This document shows, piece by piece, positions 1 to 7,854 of a stretch of 64,000 nt of DNA. Location of the stretch: positions 326,232-390,231 of the forward strand of contig NZ_OBMU01000002.1 in the NCBI RefSeq assembly GCF_900218065.1, written 5' to 3'. A model generated the notes under the pieces. The model was not told the DNA's origin. It saw only the letters and a program-made list of their open reading frames with translations, and searched no databases. Each line of letters starts with the position of its first letter. Within the stretch, counting starts at the first letter, position 1. Made by a program: the position numbers and the translations under genes. The stretch comes from Novosphingobium sp. Chol11. GTDB taxonomy: Bacteria; Pseudomonadota; Alphaproteobacteria; Sphingomonadales; Sphingomonadaceae.

Positions 1-155
1 GGCGGGCCATAGCGGAGGTAGCCGATCTCCATTTCCTGCACGAGCGCGAAGTCCTCGCGCCATCGCTCATAATGGTGGCAACTCTCCATCTCGTCGACGC
101 GCACCCGGCCATTGTCGATGGTGGGCACACTATTCTCGACACCCGTCGCGAACAT
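1..155 (-). CDS. GH1-like glycoside hydrolase, N-terminal fragment (runs off window)
   Basis: Reading leftward from an ATG at 155, the frame is open to the window edge (51 codons). It reads MFATGVENSVPTIDNGR and later DFALVQEMEIGYLRYGP, which resembles the start of family 1 glycosyl hydrolases (the FATGxENS and LRYGP strand-1 region) and is similar in kind to the N-terminal half of the fusion at 21160-23349. The frame stays open further upstream to a TGA near 305, with in-frame sequence reading EPIAN just before the ATG, so the true start may lie a little upstream; no other ATG exists there and no strong ribosome binding site is seen. The catalytic glutamates lie outside the window, so activity cannot be judged. 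Confidence 0.6.
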   Translation of the reverse strand, partial: MFATGVENSVPTIDNGRVRVDEMESCHHYERWREDFALVQEMEIGYLRYGP

Positions 156-310
156 GAAATTGGCGATCGGCTCTCTCCCGGCAGCATCTGCCTGTCGAAA
201 CGCCGGGGCGGGCCATGGTTTCCCTCGATTGGCAGGGAAGCGGTCGCGGCTCTCATCCGAGCGGGTCAGCGTCGAGCTCAGGTAAAGCTTGGCTGCCCAC
301 TCTCCACCCC

Positions 311-336
311 GTCATCCCGGCGCAGGCCGGGATCTC
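311..336. repeat. Palindromic interspersed repeat (ATCCCGGC hairpin)
   Basis: ATCCCGGC-GCAG-GCCGGGAT (314-333) is a perfect 8-bp stem with a 4-nt loop, inside the context GTCATCCCGGCGCAGGCCGG that is scattered through many proteobacterial genomes. It sits between the partial hydrolase and the small exported protein gene. The rest of 156-398 shows no convincing gene. Confidence 0.6.
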
Positions 337-398
337 AGGCCGCTTTTTCAGGACCGCCGACTAGCTTCCAAAAAGATAGCCGGACCCACCGGCGCGCC

Positions 399-722
399 TC
401 AATTATCGCAATATTCCCAGCGCCCCGCATTGCAGGCAGCAACCGCGCGCCGCCAGGACGCCATCTTGCGCTCATAGTCCGCGCGCGCATCGGCATAGCC
501 CGAACCACCGCTCTGCGCGCGGCGATAGCCCCGCATGATCCGTGCATCGCGGTCCCGGACATAGGCGAGCTGCTGCTGGTTCATCCGCCGGATTATCGCA
601 CGGTCCCGCTCGCGCGCCGCCGCACTGCGCATCGTCGGATCACGGGGATCATCGGCCAGCGCCACAGCCGGAAGCATCGCGGCGCCCAGCATGGCAACGC
701 ATGCGAAAATTTTGACCTTCAT
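399..722 (-). CDS. Small exported protein of unknown function
   Basis: A 107-residue protein. Residues 1-23 form a Sec signal peptide (positive MKVK start, hydrophobic core, cleavage after ALA). The mature part is rich in Arg, Asp and Tyr, with repeated short patterns such as RDRDAR and DYERKMASWRRAV, and ends in CNAGRWEYCDN, whose two cysteines could form a disulfide in the periplasm. An AAGGA ribosome binding site lies five bases before the ATG at 722. I do not recognise the family. The gene is divergent from the DNA glycosylase gene at 865. Confidence 0.75.
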   Translation of the reverse strand: MKVKIFACVAMLGAAMLPAVALADDPRDPTMRSAAARERDRAIIRRMNQQQLAYVRDRDARIMRGYRRAQSGGSGYADARADYERKMASWRRAVAACNAGRWEYCDN

Positions 723-864
723 GGATCCTTGCCCCCTTACATTCCCTTGTCTCTGCTATTCGCGATCCGTTTCGTCCAAGGCAACGGATTTGCGACGAAC
801 GGCGGGCTGCGTCCGTAACCGGGATCGTGGGAGAGTGGCCGATGGCGGCAGGAGAGGCAGGGAT

Positions 865-1446
865 TTGAACAGCTTGTCAGGCGCGAAGAGAGCCTTTCCC
901 CCGGACTTTTTCCGTCAGGACATCGAAGCGGTAGCGCGCGGCCTGATCGGTGCGACGCTGCTGGTGAACGGCGTCGGCGGCCGCATCGTCGAAACCGAAG
1001 CCTATGACAGCGGCGACCCCGCCTCGCACAGCTTCCGGGGGCAGACGGCAGGCAATGGAGCGATGTTCGGCCCGATCGCCCACGCCTATGTCTATCGCAT
1101 CTACGGCCTGCACTGGTGCCTCAATATCGTGGCCGGGCCGCCGGGCAGTGCCGTCCTCATCCGGGCGCTGGAGCCGTTGGAGGGCGTCGACCAGATGATC
1201 GTCCGGCGCGGCATCACCAATCCATTGAAGCTCTGCTCAGGCCCCGGACGCCTGTGCCAGGCGCTCTCCGTCGATGGCTCGCTGAACGGCGCCTCCTTGC
1301 ACGCGCCACCTTTTGCGCTCCATCCACCGGCAGGTCCGGCGCCGATCGTCAACGGCCAACGCATCGGCATCAGCCGGGGCGTGGAAACGCCGTGGCGCTT
1401 CGGCGCAAGCGGCTCTCCATATGTGAGCCGCCCCTTTCCGGCATAG
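865..1446 (+). CDS. DNA-3-methyladenine glycosylase (Mpg/AAG family)
   Basis: Removes alkylated purines, above all 3-methyladenine, from DNA as the first step of base excision repair. The 193-residue product carries the family's catalytic block IVETEAYD (the Glu activates water), followed by DPASHSFRG and the YVYRIYGLHWCLN strand, and ends with a typical SGPGRLCQAL and SPYVSRP. The frame is open well upstream, but the TTG at 865 has GGAGAGGCAGGG just before it and gives the usual family length of about 190-200 residues; a GTG at 835 is the alternative. The convergent 64-residue gene follows after only six bases. Confidence 0.88.
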   Translation: MNSLSGAKRAFPPDFFRQDIEAVARGLIGATLLVNGVGGRIVETEAYDSGDPASHSFRGQTAGNGAMFGPIAHAYVYRIYGLHWCLNIVAGPPGSAVLIRALEPLEGVDQMIVRRGITNPLKLCSGPGRLCQALSVDGSLNGASLHAPPFALHPPAGPAPIVNGQRIGISRGVETPWRFGASGSPYVSRPFPA

Positions 1447-1452
1447 CGCCCG

Positions 1453-1647
1453 TCAGTCTTCGTCGGGCTCGACACCCAATGCGTCTTCTTCGTCACGGTC
1501 GAGCTGCGCATCGATCGCCTCGGCAATCAGGTCCAGCTGCTCATAGGATGCGCTCAGTTCCAGCCGTGGCCCATCCTCGGTTTCAAAGCTGATGAGATAT
1601 TCCTCACCGGAGCGTGTGATTTCGAAACCGGAAATCTTGTCAGCCAT
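1453..1647 (-). CDS. Conserved small acidic protein of unknown function
   Basis: A 64-residue protein starting MADKISGFEITRSGEEY and ending in a run of acidic residues (DRDEEDALGVEPDED). The ATG at 1647 was chosen because GGAGGACC lies a few bases upstream; the open frame extends further but without a ribosome binding site. No signal peptide or membrane segment is present. It lies directly downstream of the Mfd-like gene on the same strand (46-bp gap), so it may be cotranscribed. Function unknown. Confidence 0.7.
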   Translation of the reverse strand: MADKISGFEITRSGEEYLISFETEDGPRLELSASYEQLDLIAEAIDAQLDRDEEDALGVEPDED

Positions 1648-1693
1648 GAAGGTCCTCCTGCGGGGGTCTGCCGAGCTTTTGGGGTGAGTGCCG

Positions 1694-4600
1694 TCAAGCG
1701 CTGGCGAGCGCCAAGGTTCCACGTGCTTCAGGCGGCGGCGCTGATCGCGCGACGGTTTCCAGCAGATCGGTAACGCAGGTGATGCGTTCCTCATCGCTTG
1801 TCTGCTGTTTCAGCAGCCAGCGCCCATCCTTTTCGGCCAATTCCGCGTCGCCCGGATCGAACGCGGCTTTGTCGCGAGGGGTGAGGGCGATCGCCGCTGG
1901 CCCTGCATCCACCCGCGCGACATGCGCCGCCCGCGCCAATATCGCGATCCTGGCGCTGGCGACCAGCGCCTCCGCCATGGGCGGCATGGGCCCGAAACGG
2001 TCGATGATCTCCTCTTCGAACCCCTGCAATTCCGTCTCATCGCTGATACGGGCCAGCCGTACGTAAAGGCCCAGCCGGATATCGTCCTCGGGTATCCATT
2101 CCGGCGGGAAAGCGCCTGCCGCGCCGATATTGACCTCCGGCAGCCACAGGCCCGGATCTTCGCCGCGCGCCTGCCGGAGCGCCGCCTCGAACAGATGCTG
2201 GTACAGGTCGACGCCGATCAGCTTCATATGCCCGGCCTGCGCATCGCTCAGCAGGTCGCCCGCGCCCCGCTGGTCGAGATCGGCGGCACTGATCTCGAAC
2301 CCCGCGCCCAACTGGTCGTAGGTCGAAAGGGTGCGCAGCCGTTTCATCGTCCGTTCCGCGATGCCGGGGCCGTCCGTCACCAGCATCACCTGCCCACGCC
2401 GGTTGCCGCGCCCAACCCGGCCGCGCAGCTGGTGCAGCTGGGCCAGGCCGAAACGGTCCGCGCGCCAGACGATCATGCTGTTGGCTCTCGGCACGTCCAG
2501 CCCGGCCTCGATGATGTTGGTGGCGAGCAGTATGTCGCCCACGCCATCGGCGAAATCCACCATCGCCCGGTCGATCTCCGCCGCTGGCATCTTGCCATGG
2601 ACCGTCACCAGCTTGAGCGACGGGACGATGCGCTCCAATCGCTCACACAGCGGGCCAATATCTTCGATGCGCGGCACCACGACGAAGCTTTGCCCGCCGC
2701 GTGACTTTTCGCGCAGCAGCGCCTTTCTCATCTGGTTGTCGTCCGGTTCTACCAGGCTTGTGCGGATAGGCTGGCGCCGCGCGGGCGGGGTGGCGATGAT
2801 CGATATTTGCTGCAGTCCGATCATCGCGCGGTGCAGCGTGCGCGGGATCGGCGTCGCGCTCATCGCGAGCAGGTGGATGTCCGCGCGGCTGCGCAGCTTC
2901 GCCTTGTCCGCCGCGCCGAACCGCTGTTCCTCATCGATGATGACAAGGCCAAGGTTCGCATAGCGCACATCCTTGCCCATGACCGCGCCGGTGCCGATGA
3001 CGATCTGCACCGATCCGTCGGCCAGGCCCGCCTTCACCGCCTTCTTCTCCGCCGCGCTCGACAGGCGGGACAGGCCGGCGACCTTGATCCCGCTGTCGGC
3101 AAAGCGCCGCTCGAACGTCTTGATATGCTGGCTGACGAGCACCGTGGTCGGCGCGGCCAGGATGACCTGATGTCCCGCCAGCGCGGCAAGCGCCGCTGCG
3201 CGCAGGGCGACCTCGGTCTTGCCATAGCCGACATCGCCGATGACCAGCCGGTCCATCGGCTTGCCCGATGCCAGGTCATCGCGCACCGCCTGGATCGCGC
3301 GCGCCTGGTCGGCGGTTTCGTTGAACGGAAAACCATGAACGAACTGCTCATATCGTGACGGATCAGGCGCGATGGCCGCCGCCTCCAACCGCGACCTCTC
3401 ATCGGCCACTTCCAGCAAAATTCGCGCGCTCTCGCTAATTGCTTCATGAATTTGCGCCCGCCGCTTCTCCCAGCTTGATCCATCCAGCTTGTCCAGCCGC
3501 ACCGCATCGGCATCCGCGCCATAGCGCCACATTCGCCCAGCTTCACCGACGGGCACCAATCGCCGCGCTCCATCCGCATATTCGAGCGCGATCACCTCCG
3601 AACCGGAACCGTCCGGCGCAGGCTCCAGCCCGGCGACGCGGCCAACGCCATGATCCTCATGCACGACGACATCCCCGGCCCGCACCTCTCCGCCGTTCCG
3701 CGCGAGGACATTGGAAACCGCTTCCGGCGCCTCGCCAATCAGCGCCCGGCTTCCCAGAAGATCGGCGGCCGCGATCATGACGATGCCGTCCACAACAGCG
3801 CCCCGATCGATCGGCGCGATCAGCGCCGCGCCTCCGTGCTCCGGCAGCGCTCGCGCCTCTGCAAGGCTGGCGGCCTCGGCGAGCGAGATTTTCAGCTTCC
3901 GCTCGATCCGCGGCCGCAGGAAGCGCAAGTCCCGTTCGCTGCCGACGAGCAGGAGCCGATGCCCATCCGCCAGCAGCGGGCGGGCGAAGCGCGCCATCGC
4001 GGACAAGGGCGAAGGTTGCAAGGCGAAGCGAGGAACCTCCGTCACCGGCTCATCCAATGTGACTTCTGCCCAGGACTTGGTGGTCCGCGCCCAACTATCC
4101 TCGTCAACGGCATCGTCACCTTTGGCCACTTGCGCCGCCAGCCGGACGAACCTGCGCCGCCGCTCCTCAGCCTTGGGCGACTTGACGATGGTCCCTCGGC
4201 CCAGATGAGCCAGGATGCTCACCTTCTCCGCGCATTCAGGCTCTGCCGCCCGGCCGATCTCCAGCCGCTCGCATTCCTCGGTCGTCAGCTGTGTCACCGG
4301 ATCGTAGCGGCGGATGCCGCTGATCCGTCCCTCTGCTATGTCGATGCGGGCGGGTGTTCCGGCATCGGCAGGGAAAATATCGATGACATCGCCGCGCACC
4401 GCGACTTCGCCCGGCTCATCCACCCGGTCGTCGATGATGTAGCCAATCGCCTCCATTTCCGAAGCGAAACGGCCGCTGTCGATGGGATTACCTTTCGCTA
4501 AGCTTGGCGGTGCGGCGTCGTAAGCCTCTGGCGCAGCGTAAAGGCGCGCGGCGGCCTCGCCGCTCATGATCGCGGCCAGCGGTGCCCGGTCCGCATCCTC

Positions 4601-4852
4601 ATTCAAGCGGCGCAAGCCCCGCAAGGCAGCAACGCGCTTCCCGATATTTGCTGGCGAGGCAGGTGCGTCATCCCCCGGCAACGTGTCGCTGGAAGGCAGG
4701 AAGATAACGGGCCTGTCAGGCGCCAAAGCCCCGAGCGCTGCGGCGAGCGCCTCAGCCTCCTGCTCATCGTCCGCCAGATAGAGCAGGTCTTCTTCCTGCA
4801 CCAATTGCCACAATAGGAGCGCCGTTTCGCCCAAGCCGCGCGCCGCATTCAT
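1694..4852 (-). CDS. Mfd-like transcription-repair coupling helicase (short form)
   Basis: A superfamily 2 translocase of 1052 residues related to Mfd, which removes stalled RNA polymerase and recruits UvrA. Visible parts: a UvrB-like N-terminal region; a CarD/RNA-polymerase-interaction domain around residues 395-490 (GDVVVHEDHGVGRV); Walker A GDVGYGKTE near 538; DEEQRFG near 640; TATPIPRTL-like motif III (SATPIPRTLH); helicase C-terminal motif QLRGRVGRG near 807; and a C-terminal TRCF domain. It is about 100 residues shorter than E. coli Mfd (1148), missing the usual extreme N-terminus, and several motifs are divergent. It may therefore be a second, Mfd-like paralogue and not the housekeeping enzyme. 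Its ATG overlaps the stop of the upstream PRC-barrel gene (ATGA), which supports this start. Confidence 0.85.
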   Translation of the reverse strand: MNAARGLGETALLLWQLVQEEDLLYLADDEQEAEALAAALGALAPDRPVIFLPSSDTLPGDDAPASPANIGKRVAALRGLRRLNEDADRAPLAAIMSGEAAARLYAAPEAYDAAPPSLAKGNPIDSGRFASEMEAIGYIIDDRVDEPGEVAVRGDVIDIFPADAGTPARIDIAEGRISGIRRYDPVTQLTTEECERLEIGRAAEPECAEKVSILAHLGRGTIVKSPKAEERRRRFVRLAAQVAKGDDAVDEDSWARTTKSWAEVTLDEPVTEVPRFALQPSPLSAMARFARPLLADGHRLLLVGSERDLRFLRPRIERKLKISLAEAASLAEARALPEHGGAALIAPIDRGAVVDGIVMIAAADLLGSRALIGEAPEAVSNVLARNGGEVRAGDVVVHEDHGVGRVAGLEPAPDGSGSEVIALEYADGARRLVPVGEAGRMWRYGADADAVRLDKLDGSSWEKRRAQIHEAISESARILLEVADERSRLEAAAIAPDPSRYEQFVHGFPFNETADQARAIQAVRDDLASGKPMDRLVIGDVGYGKTEVALRAAALAALAGHQVILAAPTTVLVSQHIKTFERRFADSGIKVAGLSRLSSAAEKKAVKAGLADGSVQIVIGTGAVMGKDVRYANLGLVIIDEEQRFGAADKAKLRSRADIHLLAMSATPIPRTLHRAMIGLQQISIIATPPARRQPIRTSLVEPDDNQMRKALLREKSRGGQSFVVVPRIEDIGPLCERLERIVPSLKLVTVHGKMPAAEIDRAMVDFADGVGDILLATNIIEAGLDVPRANSMIVWRADRFGLAQLHQLRGRVGRGNRRGQVMLVTDGPGIAERTMKRLRTLSTYDQLGAGFEISAADLDQRGAGDLLSDAQAGHMKLIGVDLYQHLFEAALRQARGEDPGLWLPEVNIGAAGAFPPEWIPEDDIRLGLYVRLARISDETELQGFEEEIIDRFGPMPPMAEALVASARIAILARAAHVARVDAGPAAIALTPRDKAAFDPGDAELAEKDGRWLLKQQTSDEERITCVTDLLETVARSAPPPEARGTLALASA

Positions 4853-5406
4853 GCCGCATCGCCCTTTGGCAGTTCAGCAGGCGCGGCGGGCCAGTCCCCG
4901 TCCGCAAGAGGCGGCAGAGCCTCGAACCACGCTCTGTCTCGCTTCAGCGTGAAGCCGTCGCAGGAAAAGCGGATATCGTCTCGGGCCACGGCGCGGAGAA
5001 CCTCGTTGATCCCCCCGACGCCACTGGCGCTGATGACGACATAGCTGACCTTCCCGCTTTCGCAGGTGACAAGCGCCTCCACGACCTTGCCGACTGTGTC
5101 GCCATTCGGAGCAGTGACTGGCAAACCCGCTACGCCGGTTGCGGTAAAGAGCGTAGGATAGGCGGAACGGCGGCTGGCTTGAGTGGCCGACTTGCCGCCA
5201 TCCTCATAGGCGCGCTGGCGGCCGAGCCACCGCCACACGCCGACGAGGTTGACGAGCGTGAGGAAGCCGTTCGTCGCGACAAGGTTCGTCTGCCCCAACG
5301 ATATACCAACGATCGACCAGGCGATCGATCCGGCGGTGAATACGACAAAGCCCCAACCCGTGACGCGCGCGCCCAGATTGGCGGCGGTCATCATCGCGGC
5401 GATCAT
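4849..5406 (-). CDS. PRC-barrel domain membrane protein
   Basis: A 185-residue protein with two hydrophobic helices in residues 1-60 (GWGFVVFTAGSIAWSIVGI and NGFLTLVNLVGVWRWLG) followed by a PRC-barrel-like domain (residues about 85-150: VAGLPVTAPNGDTVGKVVEALV...SYVVISASGVGG). PRC-barrels act in electron transfer complexes, RNA metabolism and poorly known membrane roles. The reading frame is open upstream of the ATG at 5406 and reads LEDVAGWVAPIAT, which looks like genuine helix. The only start-like codon there is a CTG with GGGAG six bases before it, so the true start may be a rare CTG near 5445. Coupled to the Mfd-like gene by a 4-base overlap. Confidence 0.72.
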   Translation of the reverse strand: MIAAMMTAANLGARVTGWGFVVFTAGSIAWSIVGISLGQTNLVATNGFLTLVNLVGVWRWLGRQRAYEDGGKSATQASRRSAYPTLFTATGVAGLPVTAPNGDTVGKVVEALVTCESGKVSYVVISASGVGGINEVLRAVARDDIRFSCDGFTLKRDRAWFEALPPLADGDWPAAPAELPKGDAA

Positions 5407-5595
5407 GGTCGCAATCGGCGCGACCCACCCAGCAACATCTTCCAGAACAAGCTCCCACGATCAGCGGCATCGAACGACGCTTCAACGCGCGCCGATCCGG
5501 TTGGTGGCGGCGGACGGCAGGGCCCGAGAAAAATCTATGCTAACCTATGTGAAGGCGCGCAGCCGATCCGAGGTCAGGACCGGCTGTGGGCTCTA

Positions 5596-6090
5596 TCAGT
5601 CTTGCGGCAGGATCGCGGCGATCCCCGCGCGCGCGATCTGCGCGTCCTGGTCCGACTTGACCCCTGACACGCCGACCGCTCCGACATAATCACCGTTGAT
5701 GACGATCGGAACCGCGCCCTCCAGCATCGCAGCCATGCCGGGCGCAGACAGCATCGAAACACGCCCGCCGAGCACCAGATCTTCGTAAACCTTCGATTCC
5801 CGTCGGCCTAGCATCGACGTCGAAGCCTTGGATTCCGCCATCTTGGCCGTGCTCGCCGCCGCGCCATCCAGGCGGAGAAGCCCCAGCAGATGCGCGCCGT
5901 CATCGACCACCGCGATCGTGACTGCCCAGCCATTCGCCAGCGCCTCGGCCTCGGCTGCGGCGAGGATCGCCTTTACATCGCTTGCTTCCAGACAGTGCTT
6001 CGTCTTCATCCTGTTCATATCCGCTGTTGAAGGCGCCGGGGCGCTTGATGGAGCAGGCGCCTTATCACCCGCCGCCCATCTTGCCAGCAT
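5596..6090 (-). CDS. GlcG/HbpS-like heme-binding family protein
   Basis: A GlcG/HbpS (DUF336) fold protein, a family linked to heme or small-molecule binding and to glycolate-type loci. The core runs from about residue 28 (CLEASDVKAILAAAEAEA) through VTIAVVDDGAHLLGLLRLDGA, the loop with SMLSAPGMAAMLEGAVPIV and the end VGVSGVKSDQDAQIARAGIA, all typical. The ATG at 6090 shares its A with the TAA stop of the upstream gene (TAATG), implying translational coupling. Internal ATGs at 6018 and 6009 would give a protein lacking the Ala/Pro/Ser-rich N-terminal tail. No clear signal peptide in this start choice. Confidence 0.75.
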   Translation of the reverse strand: MLARWAAGDKAPAPSSAPAPSTADMNRMKTKHCLEASDVKAILAAAEAEALANGWAVTIAVVDDGAHLLGLLRLDGAAASTAKMAESKASTSMLGRRESKVYEDLVLGGRVSMLSAPGMAAMLEGAVPIVINGDYVGAVGVSGVKSDQDAQIARAGIAAILPQD

Positions 6091-7673
6091 TATAGCGGGG
6101 CAGGCTGTTCTATGGCGGGTTGATCCGATTGCACGGGGATCGTCAGCAATTCGGGTTTGTCCGTGCCGAAGGACTGAATGGCGATCACAGCGTCGCCAGC
6201 TGCCGCTAGTTCAGCCAGGGGCATGTCGACCGCGATCATGTCGGCACCCGGCGCCTGCCATTTCACGCCGATGCTCCGTCCCCCCGGCAGCTGGACGGAG
6301 ACATTCTTGACGCAGGCAGTGGTAGGTCCGCTCACCAGCAGCTTGCCGTTCTTTCCGGCGATCAGTTGCTGGCCAGCCACGGCCTGCAAGCTGCCCGCCT
6401 GTGGAAATTGCAGCGCGAACTCCGGCCCTTCGAATGCGTCAAAGCCCCAATGTCCGTGCAAGCGCCCCGTCATCGGCCCGCTCATCTTTTTGGGTTCGAA
6501 GGGAGTCCCGAATATGTAGCCGCCCTTGTCCGCCCGCGCGACGACGGGTGCTTCGACGCTGCGGCCATCCTTGCCGGTCAGCCTCAGGGTCATGTCATGA
6601 GCATAGTCGGTGGCGAAGATAAGCGGCGCTCCATCGACTCCCAGCACCACGCCGGGCCGAGATCCGCATATCGGCGCATCACTGCTGCGGCGTAGCGGCG
6701 GGGGGACATTCTTTTCGATCGCCGGTAGTGCCGCAACCAGCACGGACTTCGGTTTGCGGAAGGAGGGGGCGCTGTTCAGCAGCAGCGACAGGGACTTGCC
6801 GTTCGCGATCCCGAGCGCTGGCAGATAGTTGAATTCCGGATTGTTGAACGCGCCGAAGATGCGGGCAAGGTCGCGCACGACGCCGATATAGGGGCTGTAG
6901 AAACCATAGCCCGCTTCCCGCGTGGCGCTCAGCTGCAGGGCAAGATCGGTGGGAGCGCCGATGATGGTCTCCGTCAACGAGTTGCTGTGAATGTCGCCCA
7001 GCACAAGGCTGTCGCGGTTTTCGACCAGGCAAGCCGCCTGAAACTCGACGATCTTCGCGAGGCAATCCGGATTGAGCTTCACGGCGAGGCTGGAGGACAG
7101 GACCGGCGCCACATTCCTCAGATATTCGGGGTGGCTGTTTTCCTGTGACCGGATACCCAGGATGAAGGCGTTGAGCCGGGTGCGGTCCAGTGACGCCTTG
7201 TTGATGTCCTGAGTGACGCGAACAAATTCACCAGGGCGGCCGCGGATGGCATCGCTGATGGTGCTGAGGTCGCCGCCCGTGTCGGGAACCATGAACAGCA
7301 CCAGCTGGCGAGCATGATCGGGTACGGTCAGCTTCAGGTTCCGTTTCCGCTCATTCTGCTCCCATGTTTCCGCGCTTGAAATCCATTTCTTCGGCGGCGG
7401 ATTGATGGCGCCGCGCAGGAAAGCCGATATCAACCGGTAGCGGACTGATTGATCCTCAGGCAGGTTCGCGTCGATCCTGACGATGTCTCCGGTTGCAAGT
7501 GCGGGCACCTGGCCGATTGGCAAAGTCCGTCCCGCCCGCGTGACCGTGACGGACAGTTCCGGTCCGGGCAGGTCGAACGGCGCCGGGTCCGCCGCCGCGG
7601 CGACAACGGGAACCATGGCTGTAGTCAGCGCAAGAATGCAGATGCGCGTCGAACGAATCCAGCGATAGGTCAT
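6090..7673 (-). CDS. Exported protein of unknown function, coupled to GlcG-like protein
   Basis: A 527-residue protein with a Sec signal peptide (residues 1-28, ending VVAAAADPAPF). The mature chain has no recognised catalytic motif. It contains scattered cysteines (for example NPDCLAKI, QAACLVEN, APICGSRP, TTACVKN) that could form disulfides in the periplasm, and beta-rich stretches near the C-terminus. Its stop overlaps the start of the GlcG/HbpS-like gene, so the two are probably made together; a periplasmic partner pair is a fair inference. The family is not one I can name. Confidence 0.72.
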   Translation of the reverse strand: MTYRWIRSTRICILALTTAMVPVVAAAADPAPFDLPGPELSVTVTRAGRTLPIGQVPALATGDIVRIDANLPEDQSVRYRLISAFLRGAINPPPKKWISSAETWEQNERKRNLKLTVPDHARQLVLFMVPDTGGDLSTISDAIRGRPGEFVRVTQDINKASLDRTRLNAFILGIRSQENSHPEYLRNVAPVLSSSLAVKLNPDCLAKIVEFQAACLVENRDSLVLGDIHSNSLTETIIGAPTDLALQLSATREAGYGFYSPYIGVVRDLARIFGAFNNPEFNYLPALGIANGKSLSLLLNSAPSFRKPKSVLVAALPAIEKNVPPPLRRSSDAPICGSRPGVVLGVDGAPLIFATDYAHDMTLRLTGKDGRSVEAPVVARADKGGYIFGTPFEPKKMSGPMTGRLHGHWGFDAFEGPEFALQFPQAGSLQAVAGQQLIAGKNGKLLVSGPTTACVKNVSVQLPGGRSIGVKWQAPGADMIAVDMPLAELAAAGDAVIAIQSFGTDKPELLTIPVQSDQPAIEQPAPL

Positions 7674-7854
7674 GTCTTCTTCCCTGCGCGGGAGAGCCGA
7701 ACCGTCAAGAGAAACCGAGGAAATTTTTGCTCACGAAGCTCTGGAGGGAGGCAGAATGTGCGTCGCGCGCGTTGGAGTGCCTGCGACGCTGAGCCACTAC
7801 CTTGGGTTACAGAAGTTGCCGATTGCCGCAGCTGCGACAATGTTGATATGATGG

